A stretch of DNA of 53,496 nucleotides, taken from contig DAOUBP010000091.1 in assembly GCA_034432655.1 (NCBI GenBank), positions 1 to 53,496 on the forward strand, in the 5' to 3' direction. Numbering within the stretch: the stretch's first letter is position 1; each line of letters starts with the position of its first letter. The position numbers were made by a program, and so were the translations under genes. Shown here in pieces: positions 33,611-41,085 of this stretch. This stretch comes from DAOUBP01 sp034432655. GTDB lineage: Bacteria; Chloroflexota; Anaerolineae; CG2-30-64-16. The notes beneath the pieces were generated by a model. It ran no database searches. It was not told where the DNA came from and was given only the letters and a program-made list of their open reading frames with translations.

Positions 33611-34150
33611 TCACTCCACCGACAACCAATCATCCTCGTATAGCAACTTTTCCAGCTTCGTCACCGCTGCGCGCACCGCTTTCATGCGCTTCGTGGCCTC
33701 GTCCTCCGCGCCCTGCTCCAGGAGGGTCGCCTGGGCCAGGCTGGCGGCTGCGCGCAGCAGGCCGAACGCCGCGCCTTGCAGCTTCGTATCGGCCCGACGC
33801 ATCTTTTCGGCCTGGGCCAAGATCTCGTCCACGGCGACGCGCCAGTCGGAGGCGGGTTTGGCCGGGGCCTTGCGCGCCAGGGAGGTGCGGATCTGCGGCT
33901 GTCCGCCAGGGCCGACCAGGCTTTCGATGATCCCCTCGCGTTCCTTGAGGCGGCTATAAATCGCATTGACGTTGAGCGCGGGCTGTTCGTAGCAGGCATC
34001 GCGCAGTCTGGCGACCGCCTGGAGCGGCTGTTTGCGCACCTGATCCGGCGCGATGCCGGCCGGCAGGATCTTCAGCTCCCGGTTGGCGAAGGCCAGCAGG
34101 GAGCCATGCAGTTTGTAGAAGAGGTCAACATCTGCGGGGGGAAGGTTCAT
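33611..34150 (-). CDS. Conserved-looking helical protein of unknown function
   Basis: I do not recognise this 179-residue protein. It is predicted mostly helical, soluble and charged, with a basic middle (LARKAPAKPASDWR) and an acidic C-terminus (LYEDDWLSVE). No signal peptide, membrane segment or metal motif is seen. ATG at 34150 has AAGGAG ten bases upstream and is preferred over the in-frame start at 34189, which lies within the gene before it. It is sandwiched between the zinc protein and dCMP deaminase, in the same direction with short gaps, so all are likely transcribed together. Confidence 0.72.
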   Translation of the reverse strand: MNLPPADVDLFYKLHGSLLAFANRELKILPAGIAPDQVRKQPLQAVARLRDACYEQPALNVNAIYSRLKEREGIIESLVGPGGQPQIRTSLARKAPAKPASDWRVAVDEILAQAEKMRRADTKLQGAAFGLLRAAASLAQATLLEQGAEDEATKRMKAVRAAVTKLEKLLYEDDWLSVE

Positions 34151-34172
34151 GGAGATCGAACTCCTTCTGGTT

Positions 34173-35585
34173 TCAATACACGATCTCATCCGCGTAGTGG
34201 CCTTCGTGCTCTGCGAACAGGCACTCTTCGCAGATCAGCACAGGGCGGCCCTGTTCCTCCGAACAGTAATGGCAGATCCAGGTGGCGCGCGTCTGGCGGC
34301 CCTGGGCCCGGCAACGCTCGCAATCCTGGTACTCCGGTTTGTTCTGCGCCACTACCCGCGGGTATTCAGCGCCCGCCTCCGGTTCGACGATGGCCTCCAG
34401 TTTGAGCGTGTGTTCGATCCAGTCGCCGAAGTCGTAGACGTATTTCAGCTCGTCGCCGACCGCCAGGCCGATGGCGGCAATACAAGTTCCCGACCCCTCA
34501 CCACCGCCGAACGGCTCGATGGTCCCAAGCTCGATCTCGCGGAAACGTTTGGTGTCTCCCCGCTGCACCTTGCGCCAAAAGCCGCTCAGGTGATCGGAGA
34601 AATCGTGCTTGAACTCGCCTCGCAAGACCTCGTCCAGATCCTGAAGGGTCTGCCCGCCCCGGATTTCGATGATGCGCCACACCGAGGGCCGATACTTAAA
34701 CGCTGCCTTGAAGCGATAGACCTGCCCCCTTTGCGTCACGGAGACAGGAAGCGCTTTGGGCCGTATCTTGTCGCGGCCCAGGGCGCGTTCGAGTGGCGAA
34801 TATGACTCGGCATAGCGGATGTCGTAGTCAGATAGCTTCATGCGGCTGTCGCGTTCGACGACCGTGATCCAATGGTCACCGGGGTAACCACGGGGATCGG
34901 CCATACGGGCATAGGCCTTGGCGACTGCCTCGTCCCCACGCACCCTTTCCGAAGACGACTCTTCCAAAGCCCGAAAGAGCAGGTCGGCCAGCTCGCGGTT
35001 CTTGCGATCCACCTCGTCGAAGTGGCGCTTGCCCGCGGGCTCGTGCTCCAGACGGTAGCGCCCGGCCTCCCAGTCTTCAACGGTGACGAGCAGGCTATCG
35101 CCGTCGCGCACCTTCAGGCTTTTGAACCAGGGGGCCAGGTCCCAAGCGGCGATGTCGTATGAATATTCGCCCAGGAGGGATTTGAGCTGGAGTTTGACTG
35201 TGGTCGGGCTGGCCGGCAACGGCTGACCGGCTGCATCCAACAGGGTGAAGCCGGCCGGGTTCGCGTGGAGCCAGGCAAAACCCCGAAAGTTGGGGTCAAA
35301 GAAGAGCACACCGTGTTTGATTTCCTGGCGGGACAAGACGATGCGGAAGCGCGCCCCGCGCATGACCACGCGCAGCGGGATGACCGTTTTAGCGTCCAGG
35401 TAAACCCAGCTTCTGTTCCAGTGCTTGCTGAGATGATTGCGCACAGGATGCTCGGGGCGCTTGGCGGTGGATGGATGAATCGCCAAAACGCGCTGAACGA
35501 CCTCGGCGACCGGTGTGGGGCCGTCCAGCCCGGCGATCACCTGCTGGACGGCCTGTTGAAGGGTGCAGAGTTTGTCCTCATTCAT
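34173..35585 (-). CDS. Plasmid pRiA4b ORF-3-like protein with C-terminal zinc-binding Cys pairs
   Basis: The 470-residue protein has three parts. Residues 5-70 form a helical domain like a HARE/HTH unit (LQQAVQQVIAGL through WNRSWVYLD). Residues 80-260 are unassigned and mainly beta then helical. Residues 288-415 match the pRiA4b ORF-3 family (PF07929: YRFKAAFKYRPSVWRIIEI, KYVYDFGDWIEHTL). The tail has three CxxC pairs (C422/C425, C438/C441, C452/C455) and nearby His, a likely double zinc site. It is probably a nucleic-acid-associated protein, but the activity is unknown. GGAGG lies four bases before the ATG. Confidence 0.8.
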   Translation of the reverse strand: MNEDKLCTLQQAVQQVIAGLDGPTPVAEVVQRVLAIHPSTAKRPEHPVRNHLSKHWNRSWVYLDAKTVIPLRVVMRGARFRIVLSRQEIKHGVLFFDPNFRGFAWLHANPAGFTLLDAAGQPLPASPTTVKLQLKSLLGEYSYDIAAWDLAPWFKSLKVRDGDSLLVTVEDWEAGRYRLEHEPAGKRHFDEVDRKNRELADLLFRALEESSSERVRGDEAVAKAYARMADPRGYPGDHWITVVERDSRMKLSDYDIRYAESYSPLERALGRDKIRPKALPVSVTQRGQVYRFKAAFKYRPSVWRIIEIRGGQTLQDLDEVLRGEFKHDFSDHLSGFWRKVQRGDTKRFREIELGTIEPFGGGEGSGTCIAAIGLAVGDELKYVYDFGDWIEHTLKLEAIVEPEAGAEYPRVVAQNKPEYQDCERCRAQGRQTRATWICHYCSEEQGRPVLICEECLFAEHEGHYADEIVY

Positions 35586-35605
35586 AAGGCCTCCATGACT
35601 TATTT

Positions 35606-35614
35606 ATTGTACCA
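35606..35614 (-). promoter_or_regulatory. Extended -10 promoter of the pRiA4b-like gene group
   Basis: TGGTACAAT (35614-35606) fits an extended -10 box, 20 bases before the ATG at 35585 and just after the upstream terminator. No good -35 box is seen. Confidence 0.45.
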
Positions 35615-35626
35615 TATTCTGCGCCC

Positions 35627-35668
35627 AAAAAAGCCAGAGGCCTCTTTGTTGGCAGAGAGGCCCCCGGC
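35627..35668 (-). terminator. Intrinsic terminator of the K+-independent pyrophosphatase gene
   Basis: On the minus strand the stem is GCCGGGGGCCTCT pairing with AGAGGCCTCTGGC (13 pairs including two G-U), with a 10-base loop, followed directly by TTTTTT (35632-35627). It lies 30 bases past the stop codon. Confidence 0.88.
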
Positions 35669-35698
35669 GAGAACTGATCGGCGTGCAAAAAGCAGGCG

Positions 35699-37939
35699 CT
35701 ACGCGTCGATTGCGTACTGTGCGGGCCGTTTGCTCCGGCGGATGGCCCAGGCAACCACCAGCAGCAGGACAAGCATGATGATCGCAGTGGGCAACGTCAC
35801 CGTGTCGGTCGCCACCACGATCGGGGCGATGATCAGGCTGATCAGGTTGATAACTTTGATCAACGGGTTCAGCGCAGGGCCGGCGGTGTCCTTCAGCGGA
35901 TCGCCCACTGTGTCGCCGACAATGCTGGCCTTGTGCGCGTCGGAGCCCTTGCCGCCGTAATGGCCCTCTTCAACGTATTTCTTGGCGTTGTCCCACGCGC
36001 CACCCGCGTTGGCCATGAAGACCGCCAACAGCTGGCCTGACAAGATAACCCCTGCCAGGAAGCCGCCCAGCGCTTCAGCCTTCAGCAAAAAGCCGACGAT
36101 GATGGGGATCAGCACCACCATGATGCCGACGGGGAGCAGTTCGCGTTGCGCCGCTTCGGTGGAAATGGCGACGGCCTTCCGGTAGTCAGGCATCACCTTG
36201 CCTTCACGCACGCCCGGCACATCGAATTCCTTGCGCACCACCGACACCATGCCGTTGGCCGCACGTGCCACCGCTTTGACCAGCAAGGCGCCGAACAGGA
36301 TCGGCATGCCGCCGCCGATCAACAGACCGATGAAGACCCGCGGGTCGGCAACGTTGATGACATCGCCGAAATCGGGGCGTACCAGCTTGATATCGGTGAT
36401 GAAGGAGCCGAACAGGGCCACCGCCGCAATAACCGCGGAGCCGATGGCCACGCCCTTGGTGATGGCCTTGGTGGTGTTACCCACGGCATCCAGGTCCGTC
36501 ATGATCTTGCGGGCTTTTTCGGGCATTTGCGCCATCTCGCCGATGCCGTTGGCGTTATCCGAGATGGGGCCAAAGGAGTCCATGGAGACCAGGTTACCGG
36601 CGTGGGTCAACCAGCCGATGCCGATCAACGCCACACCGTAGATGATGTACTGCACTCCCAGCCCGCCGTACACCAACACCGAAACCATAATGGCAGCCGC
36701 GATGGCCAGCACAGACCAGGTGGAGGACTCGTAACCTTCCGCCATGCCGCTCAGGATCGTTGTTGCCGGGCCGAAGCGGGTGCTCTTCGCGATCTCCCTG
36801 ACCGGCGCCTTATCGGTTGCAGTGAAGTACGCGGTCAGGCGATTAACGATCACGTTGAAGATCACACCTGCGGATACCATTGTCGCCGGCTGCCACCAGT
36901 GAACGTCGTGGCCGCGGATGTAGAGGAAGGCCAGCAGGAACGAGAGGCTGATGGTGATCACCGATGAAACCTCATAGGCGATCTCCATCGCGTGCCAGGC
37001 ATCGCCCCGGGCAACCGTGCGTTCCCAAACCGGCACCGAAAAGGTGCCGATCATCGAGCTGATAACCCCGATGGCGCGCACCAGAAGCGGGAAGATAATA
37101 AAGTAGACGTTGCCGGTCAGGCGCATCAACGCCAGGCCCAGGATCAGGGCGGAGACGATGGTCACTTCGTACGATTCGAAGATGTCGGCGGCCATCCCTG
37201 CGCAGTCGCCGACGTTGTCGCCCACCTGATCGGCGATCACGGCTGCGTTGCGCGGGTCATCTTCCTCCAGGCCCTCTTCCACTTTGCCCACCAGGTCCGC
37301 GCCCACATCGGCCGCCTTGGTGTAGATACCGCCGCCCACGCGCATGAAAAGTGCCAGCAACGTGCCGCCGAAGCCGAAGCCCAACAACGCATCGGGCGCC
37401 GCTTTGCCGAAGACGATGAAGATGGTGGTGCCGCCAAGCAGGCCCAGGCCGTCCGTCAGCATGCCGGTCACAGTCCCCGAGCGATAGGCGATGCGCAACG
37501 CGTCGCCGAAGTCACGCATAGAGGCTGCGGCCACGCGCAGATTGCCCTGTACGGCCATGCGCATGCCCAACTGGCCCACCGTCAACGAGAAGAGCGCGCC
37601 CATGATGAACGCAATTGCACGGCCGATGGCAATGGTGATCCGGGCGTTATCTCTGAACATCTCCAGCGCTTCGGGCGTGGGTTTGGCGATCCAAACGCTG
37701 GCGAAGAGTGCGAAAACCAAAAGGCCGACAAAAGGAAGGATGGTTTTGAGCTGCTGTGTCAGATACGCATCTGCGCCATCCTTAACGGCTGTCCAGACGC
37801 GTATCATCCGTTCGTTGCCTTTTTCCTCTGCCATGACGTTGCGAAACAGCCAGTAAGCGTACAGCAAGCTGAGGACCGCAACGACAAGGACACCGTAGAC
37901 GGCTGCCGTCTCAAACGAAGTCAGATGGATTTCGCTCAT
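35699..37939 (-). CDS. hppA: Membrane-bound proton pyrophosphatase, K+-independent type
   Basis: The 746-residue pyrophosphate-driven pump has catalytic loops GGGIYTKAADVGADLVGKVE, DDPRNAAVIADQVGDNVGD and GDTVGDPLKDTAGPA. GNTTKA has Lys where K+-dependent enzymes have Ala, so it should be K+-independent and H+-pumping. The membrane glutamate is in DIFESYE. The frame is open to 38002, but ATG at 37939 is preceded by purine-rich AGGAGG/AGGGG sites and matches the family start. It has a consensus promoter at 38076-38105 and an intrinsic terminator. It differs in class from the pyrophosphatase at 27694-29991. Confidence 0.95.
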   Translation of the reverse strand: MSEIHLTSFETAAVYGVLVVAVLSLLYAYWLFRNVMAEEKGNERMIRVWTAVKDGADAYLTQQLKTILPFVGLLVFALFASVWIAKPTPEALEMFRDNARITIAIGRAIAFIMGALFSLTVGQLGMRMAVQGNLRVAAASMRDFGDALRIAYRSGTVTGMLTDGLGLLGGTTIFIVFGKAAPDALLGFGFGGTLLALFMRVGGGIYTKAADVGADLVGKVEEGLEEDDPRNAAVIADQVGDNVGDCAGMAADIFESYEVTIVSALILGLALMRLTGNVYFIIFPLLVRAIGVISSMIGTFSVPVWERTVARGDAWHAMEIAYEVSSVITISLSFLLAFLYIRGHDVHWWQPATMVSAGVIFNVIVNRLTAYFTATDKAPVREIAKSTRFGPATTILSGMAEGYESSTWSVLAIAAAIMVSVLVYGGLGVQYIIYGVALIGIGWLTHAGNLVSMDSFGPISDNANGIGEMAQMPEKARKIMTDLDAVGNTTKAITKGVAIGSAVIAAVALFGSFITDIKLVRPDFGDVINVADPRVFIGLLIGGGMPILFGALLVKAVARAANGMVSVVRKEFDVPGVREGKVMPDYRKAVAISTEAAQRELLPVGIMVVLIPIIVGFLLKAEALGGFLAGVILSGQLLAVFMANAGGAWDNAKKYVEEGHYGGKGSDAHKASIVGDTVGDPLKDTAGPALNPLIKVINLISLIIAPIVVATDTVTLPTAIIMLVLLLVVAWAIRRSKRPAQYAIDA

Positions 37940-38075
37940 GAAGACCCCTGGACCTCCTTGAAAATGAAATAGGACGAATCTCGGTTGGCCGTCGCGGGGC
38001 AAAAGGATAAAGAAAAACGATCAGCGCCTCTTGTCGGCGAGATGGCCATCCGATCATCGGGACATAACGCAGCAT

Positions 38076-38105
38076 ATTCTAAGGCCCGGGGCGCCGACTT
38101 GTCAA
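38076..38105 (-). promoter_or_regulatory. Promoter of the K+-independent pyrophosphatase gene
   Basis: Perfect TTGACA (38105-38100), 18 bases, TAGAAT (38081-38076). RNA would begin near 38069, giving a leader of about 130 bases. Confidence 0.8.
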
Positions 38106-38119
38106 GAAGCTTACAATGT

Positions 38120-38148
38120 TTGACACGCACTGGCGAAGCGGGGATAAT
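38120..38148 (+). promoter_or_regulatory. Promoter of the RNase D-like operon
   Basis: Perfect TTGACA (38120-38125), 17 bases, GATAAT (38143-38148). Its -35 box is 14 bases from that of the divergent pyrophosphatase promoter. The RNA start near 38155 excludes the longer frame from 37985. Confidence 0.85.
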
Positions 38149-38188
38149 AGACGGGAACACGAGTCAGAAAAGAGATGATCATTTGCGC

Positions 38189-39364
38189 ATGAGTGACACC
38201 ATTGCCCCGCGCGTTGCCGCATCGGCTTCCACAGCCAGCGAGCCGCGCCTGCCGCCGCCGATCCTGGTTGATTCACCGCAAGCGTTCAACCAGATGGTGG
38301 CCGCGCTGGCGCGGGAACAGGCCATCGCGCTGGACACGGAATCGGACAGCCTGTACCGCTATTTTTACAAAGTCTGCCTGATCCAGATCAGCACCCGGCG
38401 CCATGATTATCTGGTTGATCCGTTGCGCCTTTCCGACTTGACGCCTTTGGCCGCGTGCCTGGCCGATCCAGGGGTCGTGAAGATCTTCCACGCTGCGGAG
38501 AACGATATCTTGCTGCTGAAGCGGGATTTTGGCTTCGCGTTCGCCAATGTCTTCGACACCATGCTGGCGGCGCGCATTTTGGGTTGGCCGCAGGTGGGCC
38601 TTGCCAGTTTGCTTCAACAGCATTTCGGGGTCACGTTGGACAAGCGGGCCCAACTGACCGATTGGGGCCAACGGCCTTTGAGCGCTGCACAGCTCAGTTA
38701 TGCCCGGTTGGATAGCCACTATCTTTTCGACCTGCGCGACCTGCTGGTTAAGGAACTCCAGGCACGCAAACGCTGGCGCGAGGCGGAAGAGGCCTTTCGG
38801 GCTTTACCCCTTATCACATATGCGGAGAAACCATTCGATCCCGAGGGCTTTTGGCGTATGCGTGGCGCGCGTGCGCTTCAACCTCACGAGTTGGCCGTGT
38901 TGCGTGAACTCTATTTGTGGCGGGATGAGCAGGCGCGCCGGCTGAACCGGCCGCCGTTCAAAGTGCTGAGCGATGATGTGTTGGTTGAGCTGAGCCAACG
39001 TCAGCCTCGGCGACTGGAAGAACTGCCCCTCAATTCGCACCAGGTGGCGTCATATGGCCGCGCCCTCCTGGCTGCCGTTGCCCGGGGTCGCGTTGCCCCG
39101 CCGCCTCCGCCGCCCAGGCCAGGGCCCGGCAACGGTCGCCCCGACCCTTTGGTGCAGGCCCGTTTCGACCGGTTGCGCGCCTGGCGGACCCAACGCGCCC
39201 AGCAACGCGGGGTGGACGCCGATATCGTGCTGACCAACGATGTGTTGATGGCCATCGCACGCTCTGCACCCGTTACCCTGGAAGAGTTGGCCTCTCTGGG
39301 GGTGATGGGGCCGTGGAAAGTACAAGAGTACGGCCCTGACTTGCTGCGGATCCTGGCGAGTTAA
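38189..39364 (+). CDS. rnd: RNase D-like 3'-5' exoribonuclease with two HRDC domains
   Basis: The 391-residue protein has a DEDDy exonuclease domain: D49/E51 (LDTES), D106 (HAAENDILLL) and Y171/D175 (YARLD). HRDC domains lie at about 220-300 and 318-390, separated by a Pro-rich linker. RNase D trims tRNA and other RNA 3' ends; the HRDC domains bind nucleic acid. The ATG at 38189 lies about 35 bases after the predicted RNA start. The ribosome site (AGAGATGATC) is weak. The DUF951 gene follows after 3 bases. Confidence 0.9.
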   Translation: MSDTIAPRVAASASTASEPRLPPPILVDSPQAFNQMVAALAREQAIALDTESDSLYRYFYKVCLIQISTRRHDYLVDPLRLSDLTPLAACLADPGVVKIFHAAENDILLLKRDFGFAFANVFDTMLAARILGWPQVGLASLLQQHFGVTLDKRAQLTDWGQRPLSAAQLSYARLDSHYLFDLRDLLVKELQARKRWREAEEAFRALPLITYAEKPFDPEGFWRMRGARALQPHELAVLRELYLWRDEQARRLNRPPFKVLSDDVLVELSQRQPRRLEELPLNSHQVASYGRALLAAVARGRVAPPPPPPRPGPGNGRPDPLVQARFDRLRAWRTQRAQQRGVDADIVLTNDVLMAIARSAPVTLEELASLGVMGPWKVQEYGPDLLRILAS

Positions 39365-39367
39365 GCG

Positions 39368-39598
39368 GTGAGCGCCACTCCTTACATCGAGATCCGTCTC
39401 GGCGACGTCGTCCGGCTGCGCAAGCCTCATCCGTGCGGTTCCTACCAGTGGGAGGTGATACGGTTGGGCGCAGACATCGGCATCCGTTGCCTCACCTGCG
39501 GACGTCGTGTCCTGCTGCCGCGCAGCCAGTTTCTGCGCCAGGTTAAGACGTTGGTGCAGCAGGGCCCGCAGCGCGATCCGCAAGCGCCTGTGACCTAG
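39368..39598 (+). CDS. DUF951 family small protein
   Basis: The 76-residue protein has the family core GDVVRLRKPHPCGSYQWEV followed by RLGADIGIRCLTCGRRVLL. The HPCG and CLTCG cysteines make a likely zinc or nucleic-acid-binding site. The start is GTG three bases after the RNase D stop, so translation is probably coupled. DUF951 proteins are found mainly in Firmicutes and Chloroflexota-like genomes. The function is unknown; the RNase D partner hints at RNA. Confidence 0.85.
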   Translation: MSATPYIEIRLGDVVRLRKPHPCGSYQWEVIRLGADIGIRCLTCGRRVLLPRSQFLRQVKTLVQQGPQRDPQAPVT

Positions 39599-39615
39599 CC
39601 AGGACCAGGCCCCTT

Positions 39616-40938
39616 ATGCTTGAGGCAAACGATCGGGGCTTCGGCCCTGTGCTCGCTAACCGCCACTTCCGTGCGCTCTGGCTCGCGCAGCTGTTCGCGC
39701 AAACCTCTCAACACGCCATTCATTTCATCCAGATGGTTTTGATCGAGAACCTGACCGGTTCCACAATGCATCTGGGCTTCACGATTCTGGCTTTTACGAT
39801 ACCGGGCGTGTTGTTCAGCCCCGTGGCCGGCGTAGCGGTTGACCGTCTTCCCAAGAAATGGATCCTGGTCGGCTCGAACATCATTCGCGTCGGGTTCGCG
39901 CTCAGCTACCTGTTGATCGTGCACTATCTGACCGGCGTCTGGCAGTTACTGGCCATCTACCTGGTCACTTTTCTCACCGCCACTCTGGCGCAGTTCTTCA
40001 GCCCGGCCGAGGCCTCCACCATCCCCCTGGTGGTGGGCGAGAGGCTGCTCCTGCCCGCTAACTCCCTTTTCACTCTGACCATGGCGATTTCCCAGGTGAC
40101 CGGCTTATTGGTGCTGGGCCCGCTTGCCGTATCTCTGTTGAAGATAGAGGGCGGTTTTGTGCTGATCGCAGCCTTGTATCTGGGTGCCGCCCTCTCGGTC
40201 AGCCGGCTGCCGCGCGACCGGCGGCCAGAGCGGCCGACACAGTCCGCAGCGTCGGGCTGGCAACGGCTGTGGCAGGACATGCGTGAGGGGTGGCAGTTCG
40301 TCTCAGGCCAGCGCAAAGTGCTCTCGGCCATGACGCAACTGGTGACCATTTCGACGCTGGTCATGATCATGGCGATGCTGGCCCCGGGCTACGCTGCGCG
40401 CGTGTTGGGCATGCGGCCCGAAAACGCGATCATCGTCTTTATGCCGGCCGGGATCGGGATGTTGTTGGCGACCGGGATCACCGGCCGCTGGGGTCACATC
40501 TTGCGCCGCATTGGATTTGGCCGGATCGGGCTGGTGCTGGCCGGGCTGGCGTTCGCCGGCATGGGTTGGGTCAGCCTGGACTACCAGCGGCTGATGCAAC
40601 CGATTCTCCAGGTGTATCCACGGGCCGCGTTCAGCCTCACCAGCGCGACCATGGCACTGGGACTGGTGCTGGGCCTGTGCCTCTCCGCGGTGAACATCCT
40701 GTCGCAGACCACGCTGCAGGCGGAGTCACCGGCCCATATCCGGGGCCGGGTGTTCGCCGTACAGTTCATGCTGAACAACTTGATCGGCATCCCGCCCATG
40801 TTGGGACTGGGCGGCATAGCGGATTCCATCGGCATCCCGCGCGTTTTGGAGATTGTCGGGATCGGGGCTATTTTGATGGCGTTTCTCAGCGCAGCGATCG
40901 GCAATCTGCCGCTTTCCCGTCTGCGTTCAAGGGCGTAA
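39616..40938 (+). CDS. MFS transporter (exporter type)
   Basis: The 440-residue protein has about 12 membrane segments. A start like VLANRHFRALWLAQLFAQT and the loop after helix 2 with PVAGVAVDRLPKKWILV match the MFS motif A region of drug/siderophore exporter-like permeases. The inter-domain loop is at about 195-235. It starts 17 bases after the DUF951 gene and is probably co-transcribed. The substrate is unknown. It is followed by 147 bases without a clear promoter before the oxidoreductase gene. Confidence 0.87.
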   Translation: MLEANDRGFGPVLANRHFRALWLAQLFAQTSQHAIHFIQMVLIENLTGSTMHLGFTILAFTIPGVLFSPVAGVAVDRLPKKWILVGSNIIRVGFALSYLLIVHYLTGVWQLLAIYLVTFLTATLAQFFSPAEASTIPLVVGERLLLPANSLFTLTMAISQVTGLLVLGPLAVSLLKIEGGFVLIAALYLGAALSVSRLPRDRRPERPTQSAASGWQRLWQDMREGWQFVSGQRKVLSAMTQLVTISTLVMIMAMLAPGYAARVLGMRPENAIIVFMPAGIGMLLATGITGRWGHILRRIGFGRIGLVLAGLAFAGMGWVSLDYQRLMQPILQVYPRAAFSLTSATMALGLVLGLCLSAVNILSQTTLQAESPAHIRGRVFAVQFMLNNLIGIPPMLGLGGIADSIGIPRVLEIVGIGAILMAFLSAAIGNLPLSRLRSRA

Positions 40939-41085
40939 GACCGGGGGTCGGGCATTTCAGAATGAATGCTTGTGCTACGACGTGACACCTTGACCGATAC
41001 AAACGGACGCCGTGTCCTGGTGCAGAGCGACGTCCCGGGCGAGCCCTGGCGTCCGGATTCTTGAAGCAGCGAGAGGGATTACAAC

